Assembly: GCA_003134855.1 (NCBI GenBank)
Contig: PLCS01000014.1
Coordinates: 274,541-338,540 of the forward strand
DNA: 64,000 nucleotides
Direction of reading: 5' to 3'
Source: Acidobacteriaceae bacterium
GTDB taxonomy: Bacteria > Acidobacteriota > Terriglobia > Terriglobales > Acidobacteriaceae
The notes under the pieces are model-generated. The model saw only the letters and a list, made by a program, of their open reading frames with translations, was not told where the DNA came from and made no database searches. This document shows, piece by piece, positions 18,877 to 27,573 of the stretch. The position numbers were made by a program, and so were the translations under genes. Position 1 is the first letter of the stretch; every line of letters starts with the position of its first letter.

Positions 18877-19418
18877 AGATTACTCAAACCTCGTTGCCCG
18901 GCGTCCTGCTGCTTTCGCCTGATATCTACCGGGATGACCGCGGCGCATTCATGGAGACATGGAATCTACAAGGCATGGCTGAGGCGGGGCTGCCGTCAAC
19001 CTGGGTACAGGATAACTTCTCTATCTCAAAAATGAATGTACTTAGGGGAATTCATTACCAGGTGATTCACGCACAAGGAAAACTGGTCCGGGTTACTCAT
19101 GGCGCAGTGCTGGATGTAGCGGTTGACCTGCGCCGCAGCTCTCCCTCCTTTGCCAGGCATATCGCCGTGGAACTCACCGGAGAGAACGGTAAGATGTTAT
19201 GGATCCCCGAAGGTTTCGGCCACGCTTTTCTTTCACTCACTGATGTCGTTGGCTTTGCATACAAAGTGACCGGCTATTATTCTCCTGCAGGCGAGCGGAC
19301 TATCGTGTGGAACGACCCGGACTTGGCAATTCCTTGGCCCATTTCCGCCGAGCGCGCCATTCTTTCTGGAAAGGACCGCAACGGCCTCACATTGCGCGAG
19401 GCGGAGGTCTTTGCATGA
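18873..19418 (+). CDS. rfbC: dTDP-4-dehydrorhamnose 3,5-epimerase
   Basis: A 181-residue cupin-fold epimerase that inverts C3 and C5 of dTDP-4-keto-6-deoxyglucose. Family motifs are [12 protein letters not shown] near residues 20-31, the catalytic His in [22 protein letters not shown] and the tyrosine region in [11 protein letters not shown]. Both ends overlap the neighbouring genes by four bases. Cytoplasmic. Confidence 0.96.
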   Translation: MKITQTSLPGVLLLSPDIYRDDRGAFMETWNLQGMAEAGLPSTWVQDNFSISKMNVLRGIHYQVIHAQGKLVRVTHGAVLDVAVDLRRSSPSFARHIAVELTGENGKMLWIPEGFGHAFLSLTDVVGFAYKVTGYYSPAGERTIVWNDPDLAIPWPISAERAILSGKDRNGLTLREAEVFA

Positions 19419-20347
19419 GTAACTTGCCGCGCATCCTTATTGTCGGCCATGCGGGGCAGGTCGGCGTGGAGTTACAGCGCAGCTTCTTCGATGCAGCTGA
19501 ATTGATTTGCCAAGACCGCGATACAGTTGACTTGGCCGTGCCAGATCAGGTGTGCGCGATGGTGCGTAGAGCCGCGCCCGATATCATTCTCAACGCCGCT
19601 GCATATACAGCGGTTGATCGCGCTGAATCTGAGCCGGAAGCTGCAATGGCCGTCAACGCCATTGCTCCCGGCATTCTGGCCGAAGAAGCTCAGCGCACGG
19701 GTGCGCTTCTGGTTCATTACTCCACGGACTACATATTCGACGGCTCGAAAACAGGTCCTTGGGCAGAGTCCGATAAACCGAATCCGCTGAATGTCTATGG
19801 AGCTAGCAAGCTGGCCGGGGAAGAAGCGATACAACAGATTGGAGGAAAGTATCTTATTTTCCGGACAAGCTGGGTCTACGGCCCTCATGGGAATAACTTC
19901 CTGCTAACAATGCTGCGCATGGCCAAGGAGCGTGATCGGCTTAACATTGTGGACGACCAGTTTGGCGCGCCAACTAGCTCTATCGCATTGGCCGATGCCA
20001 CGCGCGCTGTTGTTGCCGGAGTTCTGGTAGGCAGGTATGGCTCTTCTGATAGCTGGTCCGGTTTATACCACATGACCTGTGACGGATCTGTTACGTGGTA
20101 TGGCTTTGCACAAGCCATCTTTGAACGCGCGAGCGATCTGCTGCACGGCAAGGTTCCGGAAGTCAGGCCCATCTTTTCCGCGGAATTCATTACTTTGGCA
20201 AAGCGTCCTCGCAACTCTGTTTTGTCGAACGAGAAGCTATTCACTCGCTTCGGCATAGAGCTCGATTCATGGGAGACAGCCTTAGATGAAGTTATCCTGC
20301 GGCTGGCTGAGCGAAAGTCTGATAATACTCAAGGCAGAGAGTTATAG
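19415..20347 (+). CDS. rfbD: dTDP-4-dehydrorhamnose reductase
   Basis: A 310-residue NAD(P)H-dependent reductase that completes dTDP-L-rhamnose. Visible are the nucleotide-binding VGHAGQVG at about residues 11-18, AAAYTAVDRAE, the catalytic Thr/Tyr region YSTDYIFDG and the Tyr-Lys motif VYGASKLAGE. ATG 19415 overlaps the rfbC stop; the frame extends upstream only as an overlap with rfbC. The following flippase gene starts eight bases later, so sugar supply and export genes share one transcript. Confidence 0.95.
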   Translation: MSNLPRILIVGHAGQVGVELQRSFFDAAELICQDRDTVDLAVPDQVCAMVRRAAPDIILNAAAYTAVDRAESEPEAAMAVNAIAPGILAEEAQRTGALLVHYSTDYIFDGSKTGPWAESDKPNPLNVYGASKLAGEEAIQQIGGKYLIFRTSWVYGPHGNNFLLTMLRMAKERDRLNIVDDQFGAPTSSIALADATRAVVAGVLVGRYGSSDSWSGLYHMTCDGSVTWYGFAQAIFERASDLLHGKVPEVRPIFSAEFITLAKRPRNSVLSNEKLFTRFGIELDSWETALDEVILRLAERKSDNTQGREL

Positions 20348-20355
20348 GTGCAGAT

Positions 20356-21618
20356 ATGGAGCTTCTGCTGAACCGCATTCGCGCGCTGCGGGCAAGCTCG
20401 CTTGCGCGTAATGCGGGCTGGATGATGGTTGGCCAAAGTCTTAATCTCATCTTGCAGGCTGGATATTTCATTCTGCTGGCTCGATTGCTGGGGGTGGAAG
20501 AGTATGGAATCTTCGCCGGCGCATTCGCCTTCGTTGCCATAGCAACCCCATACAGTTCCCTTGGTTCCGGGCTGCTTTTTGTAAGGTATGTAAGTTTGAG
20601 CGCCGGGAATTTCGCCGCGTGTTGGGGCAATATCTTGCTTACTACTATTGGCGTCGGTTCATTGATTACGGTTCTTCTGTGTTTCATTGCGCCTCATTTG
20701 CTCAATCCGGCTAGCGCATCACTGATCCTGCTCGTTGCCCTCGGAGAATGCATCTTCCGTCAACTAATTATTTGCATTAGTCAGGTATTTCAAGCATTCG
20801 AGCAACTGCGAATGACGGCGGCCATCACTTTACTCACTAGCTTCTTGCGACTGATGGCTGTGTTGGTTCTGGCATCTTTCTTGCATCAAGCCACGGCATG
20901 GCAATGGGCTGTATCGTCGTTAATTGTCACTGTCTTGGCAGCAGCCGCTGCCTCGGGAATCGTAGTGATGCGCTATGGCCGTCCCCAGCTTGATTCCCGC
21001 ATAATACTGTCGAGATTAACAGAAGGGTTCGGTTTCTCTCTGGCAGGGTCGACGCAATCCGCCTATAATGACATCGATAAGGCGCTGTTGTCCCATTATG
21101 GCATGAATATAGCGAATGGCCTCTATACTATGGCCTACCGAGTTGTCGATATTGCTACAATTCCGATTACAGCTCTGGACACGGCTGCGCTTCCACGTTA
21201 CTTCCGTCAGAGCCAGAAAGGGGTTAAAAGTGTAGTAGACATTTCTGTCAGGCTAGCCAGGAGAGCCGCGCTACTTGGAATCATCATGTCTGGTTCTTTG
21301 TTTCTCACAGCACCTCTGATACCGCGAATTGTCGGCATTGGATTTACCGGCAGTGTGGCGGCGTTGCGCTGGCTCTGCCTGATTCCGGCGTTTCGCGGAA
21401 TCCATCAGCTCACCGGCAGCGCAATTACAGGCATGGGATTTCAGCGCTATAGAACGATGGCGCAATTCGGCGCTTCTGCACTCAACTTACTGTTGAACCT
21501 CTGGCTGATCCCGCGATATGGCTGGTTAGGTGCAGCATGGGCAAGTCTGGTAACAGATGGCGGTTTGGGAGCTGCGAACTGGTGCATTTTGCAAAATCTG
21601 CACAGAAAGATTCTATGA
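20356..21618 (+). CDS. Wzx-type polysaccharide flippase
   Basis: A 420-residue inner-membrane protein of the MOP/polysaccharide transporter superfamily. Roughly 12 hydrophobic segments are spread along the whole length (for example LNLILQAGYFILLARLLGV near residues 30-50 and TLLTSFLRLMAVLVLASFL near 155-175). It would flip undecaprenyl-linked repeat units to the periplasm. Base composition drops towards AT from here to 23850, typical of O-antigen genes. Position directly after rfbD and before a polymerase and a glycosyltransferase supports a Wzx/Wzy-dependent pathway. Confidence 0.85.
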   Translation: MELLLNRIRALRASSLARNAGWMMVGQSLNLILQAGYFILLARLLGVEEYGIFAGAFAFVAIATPYSSLGSGLLFVRYVSLSAGNFAACWGNILLTTIGVGSLITVLLCFIAPHLLNPASASLILLVALGECIFRQLIICISQVFQAFEQLRMTAAITLLTSFLRLMAVLVLASFLHQATAWQWAVSSLIVTVLAAAAASGIVVMRYGRPQLDSRIILSRLTEGFGFSLAGSTQSAYNDIDKALLSHYGMNIANGLYTMAYRVVDIATIPITALDTAALPRYFRQSQKGVKSVVDISVRLARRAALLGIIMSGSLFLTAPLIPRIVGIGFTGSVAALRWLCLIPAFRGIHQLTGSAITGMGFQRYRTMAQFGASALNLLLNLWLIPRYGWLGAAWASLVTDGGLGAANWCILQNLHRKIL

Positions 21619-21652
21619 ATTCCTGTCACGCGAGGAGTGAGAACAGCGGCTT

Positions 21653-22942
21653 ATGACTTGCATTGTAGCCACAATGTTCCTGGCTCTACTCACGGTTCTG
21701 AACTACTGTGTGGGAAAGCGCAGTGTGTTATACCCGCCATTCATATTCTCGTTTGTTTGGTTTGCTGATGCTGCAATCTTCTGGTATGCGCCTATTCAAG
21801 TCAGTGATGTCCATTCAATCACATGGTGGGTGATTACAATCGGAGCATCTCTTTTTAGCCTGGGAGGCTTACTTTCCCGCGCGCTGCCGAAGGTCGCATT
21901 CAGCGCAAAGGTTTGCGAACTTTCGCATCCTACAGTATCACGGATCGGCCTGCAACTCTTGCTTCTTATCTGTCTTGCAGAAGTGCCGCTTATGATTATG
22001 GATGTTTTGCAGCACGGCGGTGGTGGCAGCCTGGGCGAACTGCTTGTTCGTTCACGGCAATTCTACGTTGACATGGCTGAGCAAGGAGAATCCTGGGGAC
22101 TTGTGGTCGGCAGTCTACCTATCTTTTCGATAGCGGTAGCCATACTTTGCCGTATTGAGGATTGTGGAATACTCTTCTGGACGGCTGCGATGGCCTCTGC
22201 CGTGTGCTGCATTCTCACCGGAGGTAGAAGCTACTTACTTCTATTGTTTTTATCTCTTACGGTTATTCATCTCCTAATCAAAAGGAAGGATAGTCTTGTC
22301 GATGCGGCTAAATATGTATGTATTCCGGTACTTATATTTGCTAGCATATTTATTGCTCTTATCTTTTTCGACAAGGATGTCTCCAGTTATCGGGGAAGCA
22401 TCGCGGCAATACTGACCAATTTTGTTTTAGCGTATATTATTGTCCCCATTCCCGCACTTGATTATGTGCTTATGCACTCGTCCGAGTACGCTAATGCTCC
22501 ACACCATACATTTGAGTTTGTTTTGGCAGTCATGAGCAAGTTTGGAGCGCCTGCTAATACTCCAAAGATGCATGATGCGTATTTGTTTGTGCCGCTTCCT
22601 ACAAATGTCTACACCGTATACAAGTTTTTTTTTACGGACTTTGGCGTGGCCTTAGCATTGGCGGCAGTTCTGTTGATTGGGTTCGTTCAGACTGCCATAT
22701 ATTTGCGCGCACGCGCCGGGAACAAAGTCGCTATATTCCTTACTGCTCTTCTTGTCTATCCGGCTGTTCTATCAATTTTCGATGATCTTTACTCTGCCGG
22801 AGGGCTGGTGCTCCTCTCGAAGGCAACACTGGTGGCAACAGTCTATTTTGCCTTTCTCAATCGAATATATCCAGGAATCCGCTTGCCGCATCTGACGTTT
22901 CCAGCATTTACGGCAAGGACAGTGTCGGGGGGTGATCGATGA
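21653..22942 (+). CDS. Wzy-type O-antigen/polysaccharide polymerase
   Basis: A 429-residue integral membrane protein with about 10-12 hydrophobic segments and a larger hydrophilic loop near residues 270-320 (HSSEYANAPHHTFEFVLAV). That layout and the locus context match oligosaccharide repeat-unit polymerases, which join lipid-linked units on the periplasmic side. Primary sequence is poorly conserved in this class, so the call leans on topology and neighbours. The stop overlaps the next start by four bases. Confidence 0.75.
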   Translation: MTCIVATMFLALLTVLNYCVGKRSVLYPPFIFSFVWFADAAIFWYAPIQVSDVHSITWWVITIGASLFSLGGLLSRALPKVAFSAKVCELSHPTVSRIGLQLLLLICLAEVPLMIMDVLQHGGGGSLGELLVRSRQFYVDMAEQGESWGLVVGSLPIFSIAVAILCRIEDCGILFWTAAMASAVCCILTGGRSYLLLLFLSLTVIHLLIKRKDSLVDAAKYVCIPVLIFASIFIALIFFDKDVSSYRGSIAAILTNFVLAYIIVPIPALDYVLMHSSEYANAPHHTFEFVLAVMSKFGAPANTPKMHDAYLFVPLPTNVYTVYKFFFTDFGVALALAAVLLIGFVQTAIYLRARAGNKVAIFLTALLVYPAVLSIFDDLYSAGGLVLLSKATLVATVYFAFLNRIYPGIRLPHLTFPAFTARTVSGGDR

Positions 22943-23847
22943 CCGCTGCGATTATCGTGCTATATTATCCTGATTTAGCGTGTTTAGAGAGACTTCTTGA
23001 GAGCCTGACGAATGAAGTGGAAGAGGTGATTGTTGTCGATAACACTCCGAATCCAGCCGGGGAAGTCGCTATCGTTGTCGATAATCCTGACTCTCATGTA
23101 CTGTATATTCCTCTCGGTAAGAATGCAGGCATTGCAGCAGCTCAAAATATCGGCATTATCAGGGCCGCAAGCAAGGGACACTCGCATATACTCCTTCTCG
23201 ATCAAGACAGCGTTTTATTGCCTGGCACGGTCGGAAAGCTGCTTGCGGCCGAACGAGAGCTGCGGAGGTCTGGAACGCAGATTGCCGCGATTTGCCCGTT
23301 AGTGATCGATAGAAAGACGGGGAATCGCCCCGCCGCGGTGCGCTATTATGCGCTTATTGCCAGTGAATTCCGGCCTGACAAATCGTGCGAGCAGCCAATT
23401 CCCAGTGAGAATATGATTGCCTCGGGATCACTTATACGAATCGATACACTTAACTCGATTGGATTGATGCGCGAGGATTTGTTTATCGAGTATGTGGACA
23501 CTGAATGGGTGCGGCGAGCGCTGAGTGCCGGCTATCACAGCTACTGCGTTCCTGACGCCCGCATAATGCACAGTTTTGGGGATTCGTCCGTGAAGTTATT
23601 TGGCAAGCACATTTATCTATATTCGAATGACAGGTACTACTACAAGTTACGCAATGAAGTTTATCTCTCGCGCCTCAAGACAATGGGATGGCAATGGAGA
23701 GCGTACGCTCTTTCAAGAATTCCTTATCACTTTATCTTGTATTCGGCCCTCTCAAAGAGCCGGCTGAGGGCATCTTGCTTGCTGCTGAAGGCAATTTGGG
23801 ACGGGATTACTGGAAGACTTGGGCCGTTACCGCAGGCGCCGGCATAG
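22939..23847 (+). CDS. Family 2 glycosyltransferase (rhamnosyltransferase-like)
   Basis: A 302-residue GT-A enzyme. The N-terminus AAIIVLYYPD, VIVVDNTPNP, NAGIAAAQNIGI and the metal-binding LLLDQDS follow the pattern of RfbF-type rhamnosyltransferases that use dTDP-rhamnose. The acceptor side has FIEYVDTEWVRRAL. It is coupled by ATGA to the polymerase gene and closes the plus-strand surface-polysaccharide operon. Specificity for rhamnose is inferred from the rfbBACD genes and the motif style. Confidence 0.85.
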   Translation: MTAAIIVLYYPDLACLERLLESLTNEVEEVIVVDNTPNPAGEVAIVVDNPDSHVLYIPLGKNAGIAAAQNIGIIRAASKGHSHILLLDQDSVLLPGTVGKLLAAERELRRSGTQIAAICPLVIDRKTGNRPAAVRYYALIASEFRPDKSCEQPIPSENMIASGSLIRIDTLNSIGLMREDLFIEYVDTEWVRRALSAGYHSYCVPDARIMHSFGDSSVKLFGKHIYLYSNDRYYYKLRNEVYLSRLKTMGWQWRAYALSRIPYHFILYSALSKSRLRASCLLLKAIWDGITGRLGPLPQAPA

Positions 23848-23939
23848 ACAAAGTCGCTGTGCAGTCCGCCATGACCGTTCGCTTCACCGGGATGAAGCCT
23901 TCTCCACTTCTTAGCGTACATAGTCAATGATGGGTCAGC

Positions 23940-24845
23940 CTATACCTTCGCGGGCAGTTTAAGCCCCAGTTCCCGCATTGCGATTTGCAGGTCGGCCCAG
24001 GCTTCTTTCTTCTGGCGAGGGTCGCGGAGCAGATAGGCAGGGTGATAGGTGACGATGAGTTGTGTGCCGCGGAAGGCATGCACTCGGCCGCGCAGGCCGG
24101 CGAGCGGCTGGCGCGCGCCTAAGAGCCAGGTAGCAGCTGTGGCGCCGAGAGCTACCAGAACTTGCGGACGAATGACGTCGATCTGGCGGAAGAGAAATGG
24201 TGTGCATGTCGCGCCCTCTTCCTGTTCGGGGACGCGGTTGCCTGGCGGGCGGCACTTGACCACGTTGGCGATGTAGACTTCCTCGCGCCGGAGTCCCATG
24301 GCGGCGATCATATTGTTCAATAGCTGCCCGGCCTTGCCGACAAAGGGCAAGCCCTGCGCGTCCTCGTCGGCTCCCGGTCCTTCGCCGATGAACATCAGCC
24401 GCGCGGTGGGCGAGCCGTCGCCGAAGACCAGCTTGTTGCGGCCTTTGTGGAGCGGGCAGCGGGTGCAATCGCCGATTTCGTCACGGATGAGTTGGAGGGC
24501 GGCGGCGCGGTCGGCGGCGGGAAAGGGCTTGCGGGGTGGAATGGATTGATCCTCCAATGGATAGGCCTGAGGGGCTGACGCGGGTTCGTGGTATCCCACC
24601 CTTTCGCCCGACTTAGCGAAAAGCAGGTCCTTCGACTCCGCTACGCTTCGCTCAGGATGACTAAAGGATAGGGTACTGAGAGTTTGAATGCCGGATGCGG
24701 GTTTCTCTTCCGATTCTGCGGCAAACTGGGCGGCAAGCGCCGGGTCCACGGGGCGGCGGTAGAACTCAGTGAGGCCCAAATCGCGGTAAAAGCGGATGCG
24801 GGTCAGCAGGGTTTCACGGGTTGCGGGATCGAGCGAATGCGCCAA
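23940..24845 (-). CDS. Family 4 uracil-DNA glycosylase with a repeat-derived insert
   Basis: A 301-residue DNA repair enzyme that removes uracil. The catalytic domain (about residues 112-300) has the family 4 features: cluster cysteines in CTRCPLH (127, 130), FIGEGPGADEDAQGLPFVGKAGQLL, further cysteines in NVVKCRPP and GATCTPF, and the C-terminal VTYHPAYLLR. Residues about 58-89 (including SHPERS and SKDLLFAKSG) are encoded by an interspersed DNA repeat. Start is a TTG at 24845 with GGAG nine bases upstream, six bases after the coaBC stop. Last gene of the yicC-gmk-rpoZ-coaBC operon. Confidence 0.9.
   Translation of the reverse strand: MAHSLDPATRETLLTRIRFYRDLGLTEFYRRPVDPALAAQFAAESEEKPASGIQTLSTLSFSHPERSVAESKDLLFAKSGERVGYHEPASAPQAYPLEDQSIPPRKPFPAADRAAALQLIRDEIGDCTRCPLHKGRNKLVFGDGSPTARLMFIGEGPGADEDAQGLPFVGKAGQLLNNMIAAMGLRREEVYIANVVKCRPPGNRVPEQEEGATCTPFLFRQIDVIRPQVLVALGATAATWLLGARQPLAGLRGRVHAFRGTQLIVTYHPAYLLRDPRQKKEAWADLQIAMRELGLKLPAKV
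24579..24674 (-). repeat. Interspersed repeat inside the uracil-DNA glycosylase gene
   Basis: Read on the minus strand the segment contains TCATCCTGAGCGAAGCG, then GGAGTCGAAGGACCTG, and ends in AAAGGGTGGGATACCA. The first part matches a second copy at about 34950 (TCATCCTGACCAGAGCG, then GAGACGAAGGACCTG). The last part resembles the closing arm of the GTGCCCC hairpin repeats. It is translated in frame as about 32 residues. Confidence 0.75.
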
Positions 24846-24851
24846 CGGAGC

Positions 24852-26180
24852 TTACTCCACAATCAGTTGCCGGCGGGCGGCGGGCGGCGGAATCGTCTCG
24901 CTGAGCACGCGGTCCTGACTCGACTTTACGTTTTGCCGATGCTGCTGGTTCTGGCCCTCGTCGAATTCAAGCAGCATCGAGCTGGGACGGCGGAGGGTGA
25001 GTATCTCGTCGAGGATGCGGTCAGCGAGCGAGCACTTAGGCATCCGCGGCAGTTCGATGGCGGTCGAAAGGGTGAGGAAGGTGGCCTCGTTGGAGTCCGC
25101 GTCGAAGCCCGATCCCTCGCCGCTCACGTCGTTGACGACGATGGCATCCGCGCCCTTGGCGAGCAGCTTGGCGCGGCCGTTCTCCATCCGGTTTTCGGTC
25201 TCGGCGGCAAAACCGACGATGAGCTGGCCCGGACGGCGGCGGCGGACGACCTCGGCCAGAATGTCTTCAGTCGGCGCGAGTTCCAGCGTGAGCGGCCCGC
25301 TGCGCTTGAGCTTCTGCTCGGAGACGGTGACGGGGCGGTAGTCGGCGACGGCGGCGGCCTTGATGACCAGCGTGGCCTCGGTCATGCGCTCGAGCACCGC
25401 CTCGCGCATCTCGGCGGCGGTGGTGATTCTGATCAACTCACAATGCGCGGGCGGATGAAGCCCGGAGGGTCCGCTGATGAGGATGACTTTGGCACCCCGG
25501 CTCTGGGCGGCATCGGCCAGCGCGTAGCCCATCTTGCCGCTGGAACGGTTACCGATGAAGCGCACCGGGTCGAGAGCCTCGCGCGTGCCACCGGCAGTGA
25601 CCAGCACGACTTCACCGGCCAGATCGTGGCAGCGGCCCAGAGCGCAGAGCACGGCTTCGGCAATAGCGACAGGCTCGGCCATCCTTCCAGCGCCCACGGT
25701 GCCGCAAGCCAGCTCGCCCGTGCCTGGCTCGACGACGTGCACGCCGCGCTGACGGAGGGTTTCCAGATTCGCTTTCGTGGCGGGATGCTCCCACATATTC
25801 ACGTTCATGGCCGGAGCCACGAAGACCGGCGCGGTGGTGGCCAGGTAGAGGGTGGTCAGGAAGTCATCCGCGATGCCGTGGGCGAATTTGGCCAGAATGT
25901 TGGCCGTGGCCGGAGCGACGACCAGCGCGTCGGCCCACTGCGCCTCGCCGATATGTTCGATAGAGGAATCGTAGGTACTACTTGCGGTTCCGGCGTCGTC
26001 CCACATGCTGGTGATGACCTTGTGGCCGGTGAGCGCAGCAAAGGTGAGTGGCTGCATGAACTTGCCGGCCGCCTCGGTCATGACCACGTGGACTTCGATG
26101 GCCTGCCGTTGCAGCGCGCGGACCAGCTCGGCCGCCTTGTACGCGGCAATTCCGCCGGAGACTCCGACCGTGACTCTCAT
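24852..26180 (-). CDS. coaBC: Bifunctional phosphopantothenoylcysteine decarboxylase / phosphopantothenate-cysteine ligase
   Basis: A 442-residue two-domain coenzyme A enzyme. Residues 1-180 form the FMN-dependent decarboxylase (CoaC): VTVGVSGGIAAYKAAEL at the start, the active-site His in EHIGEAQWAD and PAMNVNMW. Residues about 185-410 form the CTP-dependent ligase (CoaB): VTAGGTREALDPVRFIGNRSSGKMG and KADAIVVNDVSG. The last 45 residues are an extra polar tail rich in Gln, Ser and Arg. Start at 26180 matches the family N-terminus. Follows rpoZ and precedes the glycosylase. Confidence 0.95.
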   Translation of the reverse strand: MRVTVGVSGGIAAYKAAELVRALQRQAIEVHVVMTEAAGKFMQPLTFAALTGHKVITSMWDDAGTASSTYDSSIEHIGEAQWADALVVAPATANILAKFAHGIADDFLTTLYLATTAPVFVAPAMNVNMWEHPATKANLETLRQRGVHVVEPGTGELACGTVGAGRMAEPVAIAEAVLCALGRCHDLAGEVVLVTAGGTREALDPVRFIGNRSSGKMGYALADAAQSRGAKVILISGPSGLHPPAHCELIRITTAAEMREAVLERMTEATLVIKAAAVADYRPVTVSEQKLKRSGPLTLELAPTEDILAEVVRRRRPGQLIVGFAAETENRMENGRAKLLAKGADAIVVNDVSGEGSGFDADSNEATFLTLSTAIELPRMPKCSLADRILDEILTLRRPSSMLLEFDEGQNQQHRQNVKSSQDRVLSETIPPPAARRQLIVE

Positions 26181-26310
26181 GACTCGATTGTAGCCGTTTC
26201 GATTGGGAAAGGAGCTAGGAGGACGGAGATGGCACGAATACAACCGCAGGTCCACTTCGACTATGATGCGCTCCGCTCTGGATGACAGAGGCACGAAAAA
26301 ATAAACCAAA

Positions 26311-26441
26311 GCTAGTGCTTAGACCGAATGATTTGGTAATTGCTCCCAGACAGGCGCGGACGAGGACGTCCACGCTACAGCCGGCCGGGAGGCCGGCGCT
26401 ACATTCTGGCCATTACCAATTCTTGCGGTCACAGTACTAGC
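26311..26441. mobile_element. MITE-like element with imperfect terminal inverted repeats
   Basis: About 130 bases. The left end begins GCTAGTGCTTAGACCG and continues to TGGTAAT. The right end, read in reverse complement, begins GCTAGTACTGTGACCG and continues to TGGTAAT, giving arms of roughly 38 bases with several mismatches. The centre holds two GC-rich palindromes (GGACGAGGACGTCC and CCGGCCGGGAGGCCGG). No coding capacity and no clear target-site duplication. The right end overlaps the rpoZ stop codon. Confidence 0.65.
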
Positions 26442-26667
26442 TCAGCAGAATCGGAACGGCCGGGCCTTCGATCAGCGGCTTGACGACCGGGGCTTCGATT
26501 TTCTCGTAAGCGATCTTGCCAGCGGTAATCTCTTCCTGGGCGATGCGGCAGGGCTTGGTTGACTGTGTGGGGATAAGGGCGCGGGAACCGCTCTGCAACT
26601 GGCGGGCGCGTCGGGCGGCTACCATCACCTTGCGATAGTTCGAGTCGAAGCCGGTTTCAATCGTCAT
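26437..26667 (-). CDS. rpoZ: RNA polymerase omega subunit
   Basis: A 76-residue omega subunit that assists assembly of beta-prime into RNA polymerase. The core (MTIETGFDSNYRKVMVAARR, then LIPTQSTKPCRIAQEEI and KIAYEKIE) matches acidobacterial and delta-type omega proteins. ATG 26667 is preceded by AGGAGG and overlaps the end of gmk by 11 bases. The stop codon TAG lies within the terminal inverted repeat of a MITE-like element, so the last residues may have been altered by its insertion. Confidence 0.85.
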   Translation of the reverse strand: MTIETGFDSNYRKVMVAARRARQLQSGSRALIPTQSTKPCRIAQEEITAGKIAYEKIEAPVVKPLIEGPAVPILLS

Positions 26668-27394
26668 CGGAATCCTCCTCAAAAGGCAGTTCCTGCTGGC
26701 CGGGGTAGCCAATGCGAAAGGCCTCCAGCACAGGTCTGAGCCGTTCCTGCGAGTTGGCTAGCAGACAAGTCGCCGCCACCTCCAACACCCGGTCCGCGCG
26801 GAAAGCGATTGGCTCGCCATTGCGATGGAAGCGCTCGGTCAGCACTATGGCTTCCAGTTGCGCCACCGCACGGTCCAGAATATCGTTAACCAGAATATAG
26901 CCGTATTCGCGATAATTCTCAATCTCCTTGCGCGCCGCGTTCAGCCTCCGCATGACTTCCGCCCCGTCCTGGACACCCTCGGCGCGGCTGCGATTGCGCA
27001 ATCGGGTGCGCAGAACCTGGGGGTTGGGCGGCATCACAAAGATGCTCACCGCCTCCGGCATTTTAGCGCGCACCTGCGCCGCGCCCTGTACGTCGATGTC
27101 CAGCATCAGGTCGTGGCCCTCGTCGCGGGCCTGATCAAGCGACGAGCGCGCCGTGCCGTAGTAGTTGCCAAAGACCTCGGCGTACTCCAAAAATTCGCCC
27201 TCGGCAAGCATCTGCTCAAATCTCTCGCGGGTGGTGAAGTTGTATTCGCGCCCGTGCTGCTCCGAGCCACGCGGCGGCCGCGTTGTCCAGGAGACGGAAA
27301 ACTCGATCCCGGTCAACTGCTTGCGCACCTCGTTGACCAGTGTGCTTTTGCCCGAGCCGGAGGGCGCCGAAATGATGAAGAGAATTCCTGCCAT
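26657..27394 (-). CDS. gmk: Guanylate kinase
   Basis: A 245-residue GMP kinase. P-loop APSGSGKST at about residues 10-18, GMP-binding SVSWTTRPPRGSEQHGREYNF, and LDIDVQGAAQVR. The C-terminus is extended beyond the usual ~205 residues by about 35, ending in an acidic EEDSDDD tail. AAGGA precedes the ATG. Order yicC-gmk-rpoZ-coaBC is a common bacterial arrangement, so the call is secure. Confidence 0.96.
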   Translation of the reverse strand: MAGILFIISAPSGSGKSTLVNEVRKQLTGIEFSVSWTTRPPRGSEQHGREYNFTTRERFEQMLAEGEFLEYAEVFGNYYGTARSSLDQARDEGHDLMLDIDVQGAAQVRAKMPEAVSIFVMPPNPQVLRTRLRNRSRAEGVQDGAEVMRRLNAARKEIENYREYGYILVNDILDRAVAQLEAIVLTERFHRNGEPIAFRADRVLEVAATCLLANSQERLRPVLEAFRIGYPGQQELPFEEDSDDD

Positions 27395-27573
27395 ACTGTC
27401 CTTCTGTCAGTGATCAGTGATCAGTGATCACAGAAATAGTGAAATAGTGAAAAAAGGAATTGTTGCCATTTTCTGCGACAAGTCAAGAACTTTTCCAGGA
27501 GACCGAGGCTGCTCATCCCGCCTGAGCAAAACGTTCACTACTTCACTACTTCACTGTTTCATTCACTGCTTCA
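27395..27573. repeat. Tandem 7-8 bp repeats in the yicC-gmk spacer
   Basis: Three exact copies of CAGTGAT begin at 27408, followed by copies of an AATAGTGA unit up to about 27452. On the other side (27534-27576) there are about five copies of a TTCACTAC-like octamer that is complementary to the first set and runs into the yicC stop codon. The two blocks could pair into one large imperfect hairpin. Confidence 0.75.

Noticed and set aside
23848..23939. Hairpin GCTTCA / TGAAGC after the last O-antigen gene as terminator
   Set aside because: Six-base stem with no T-run; insufficient support.
24579..24674. Functional domain insert in the uracil-DNA glycosylase
   Set aside because: The DNA matches an intergenic repeat elsewhere in the window, so a repeat insertion explains it better than a real domain.
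24684..26285. Open frame of 533 codons on the plus strand opposite coaBC
   Set aside because: It lies antisense to a well-supported enzyme gene, has no family motifs and an Arg/Gly/His-rich composition typical of high-GC antisense frames.
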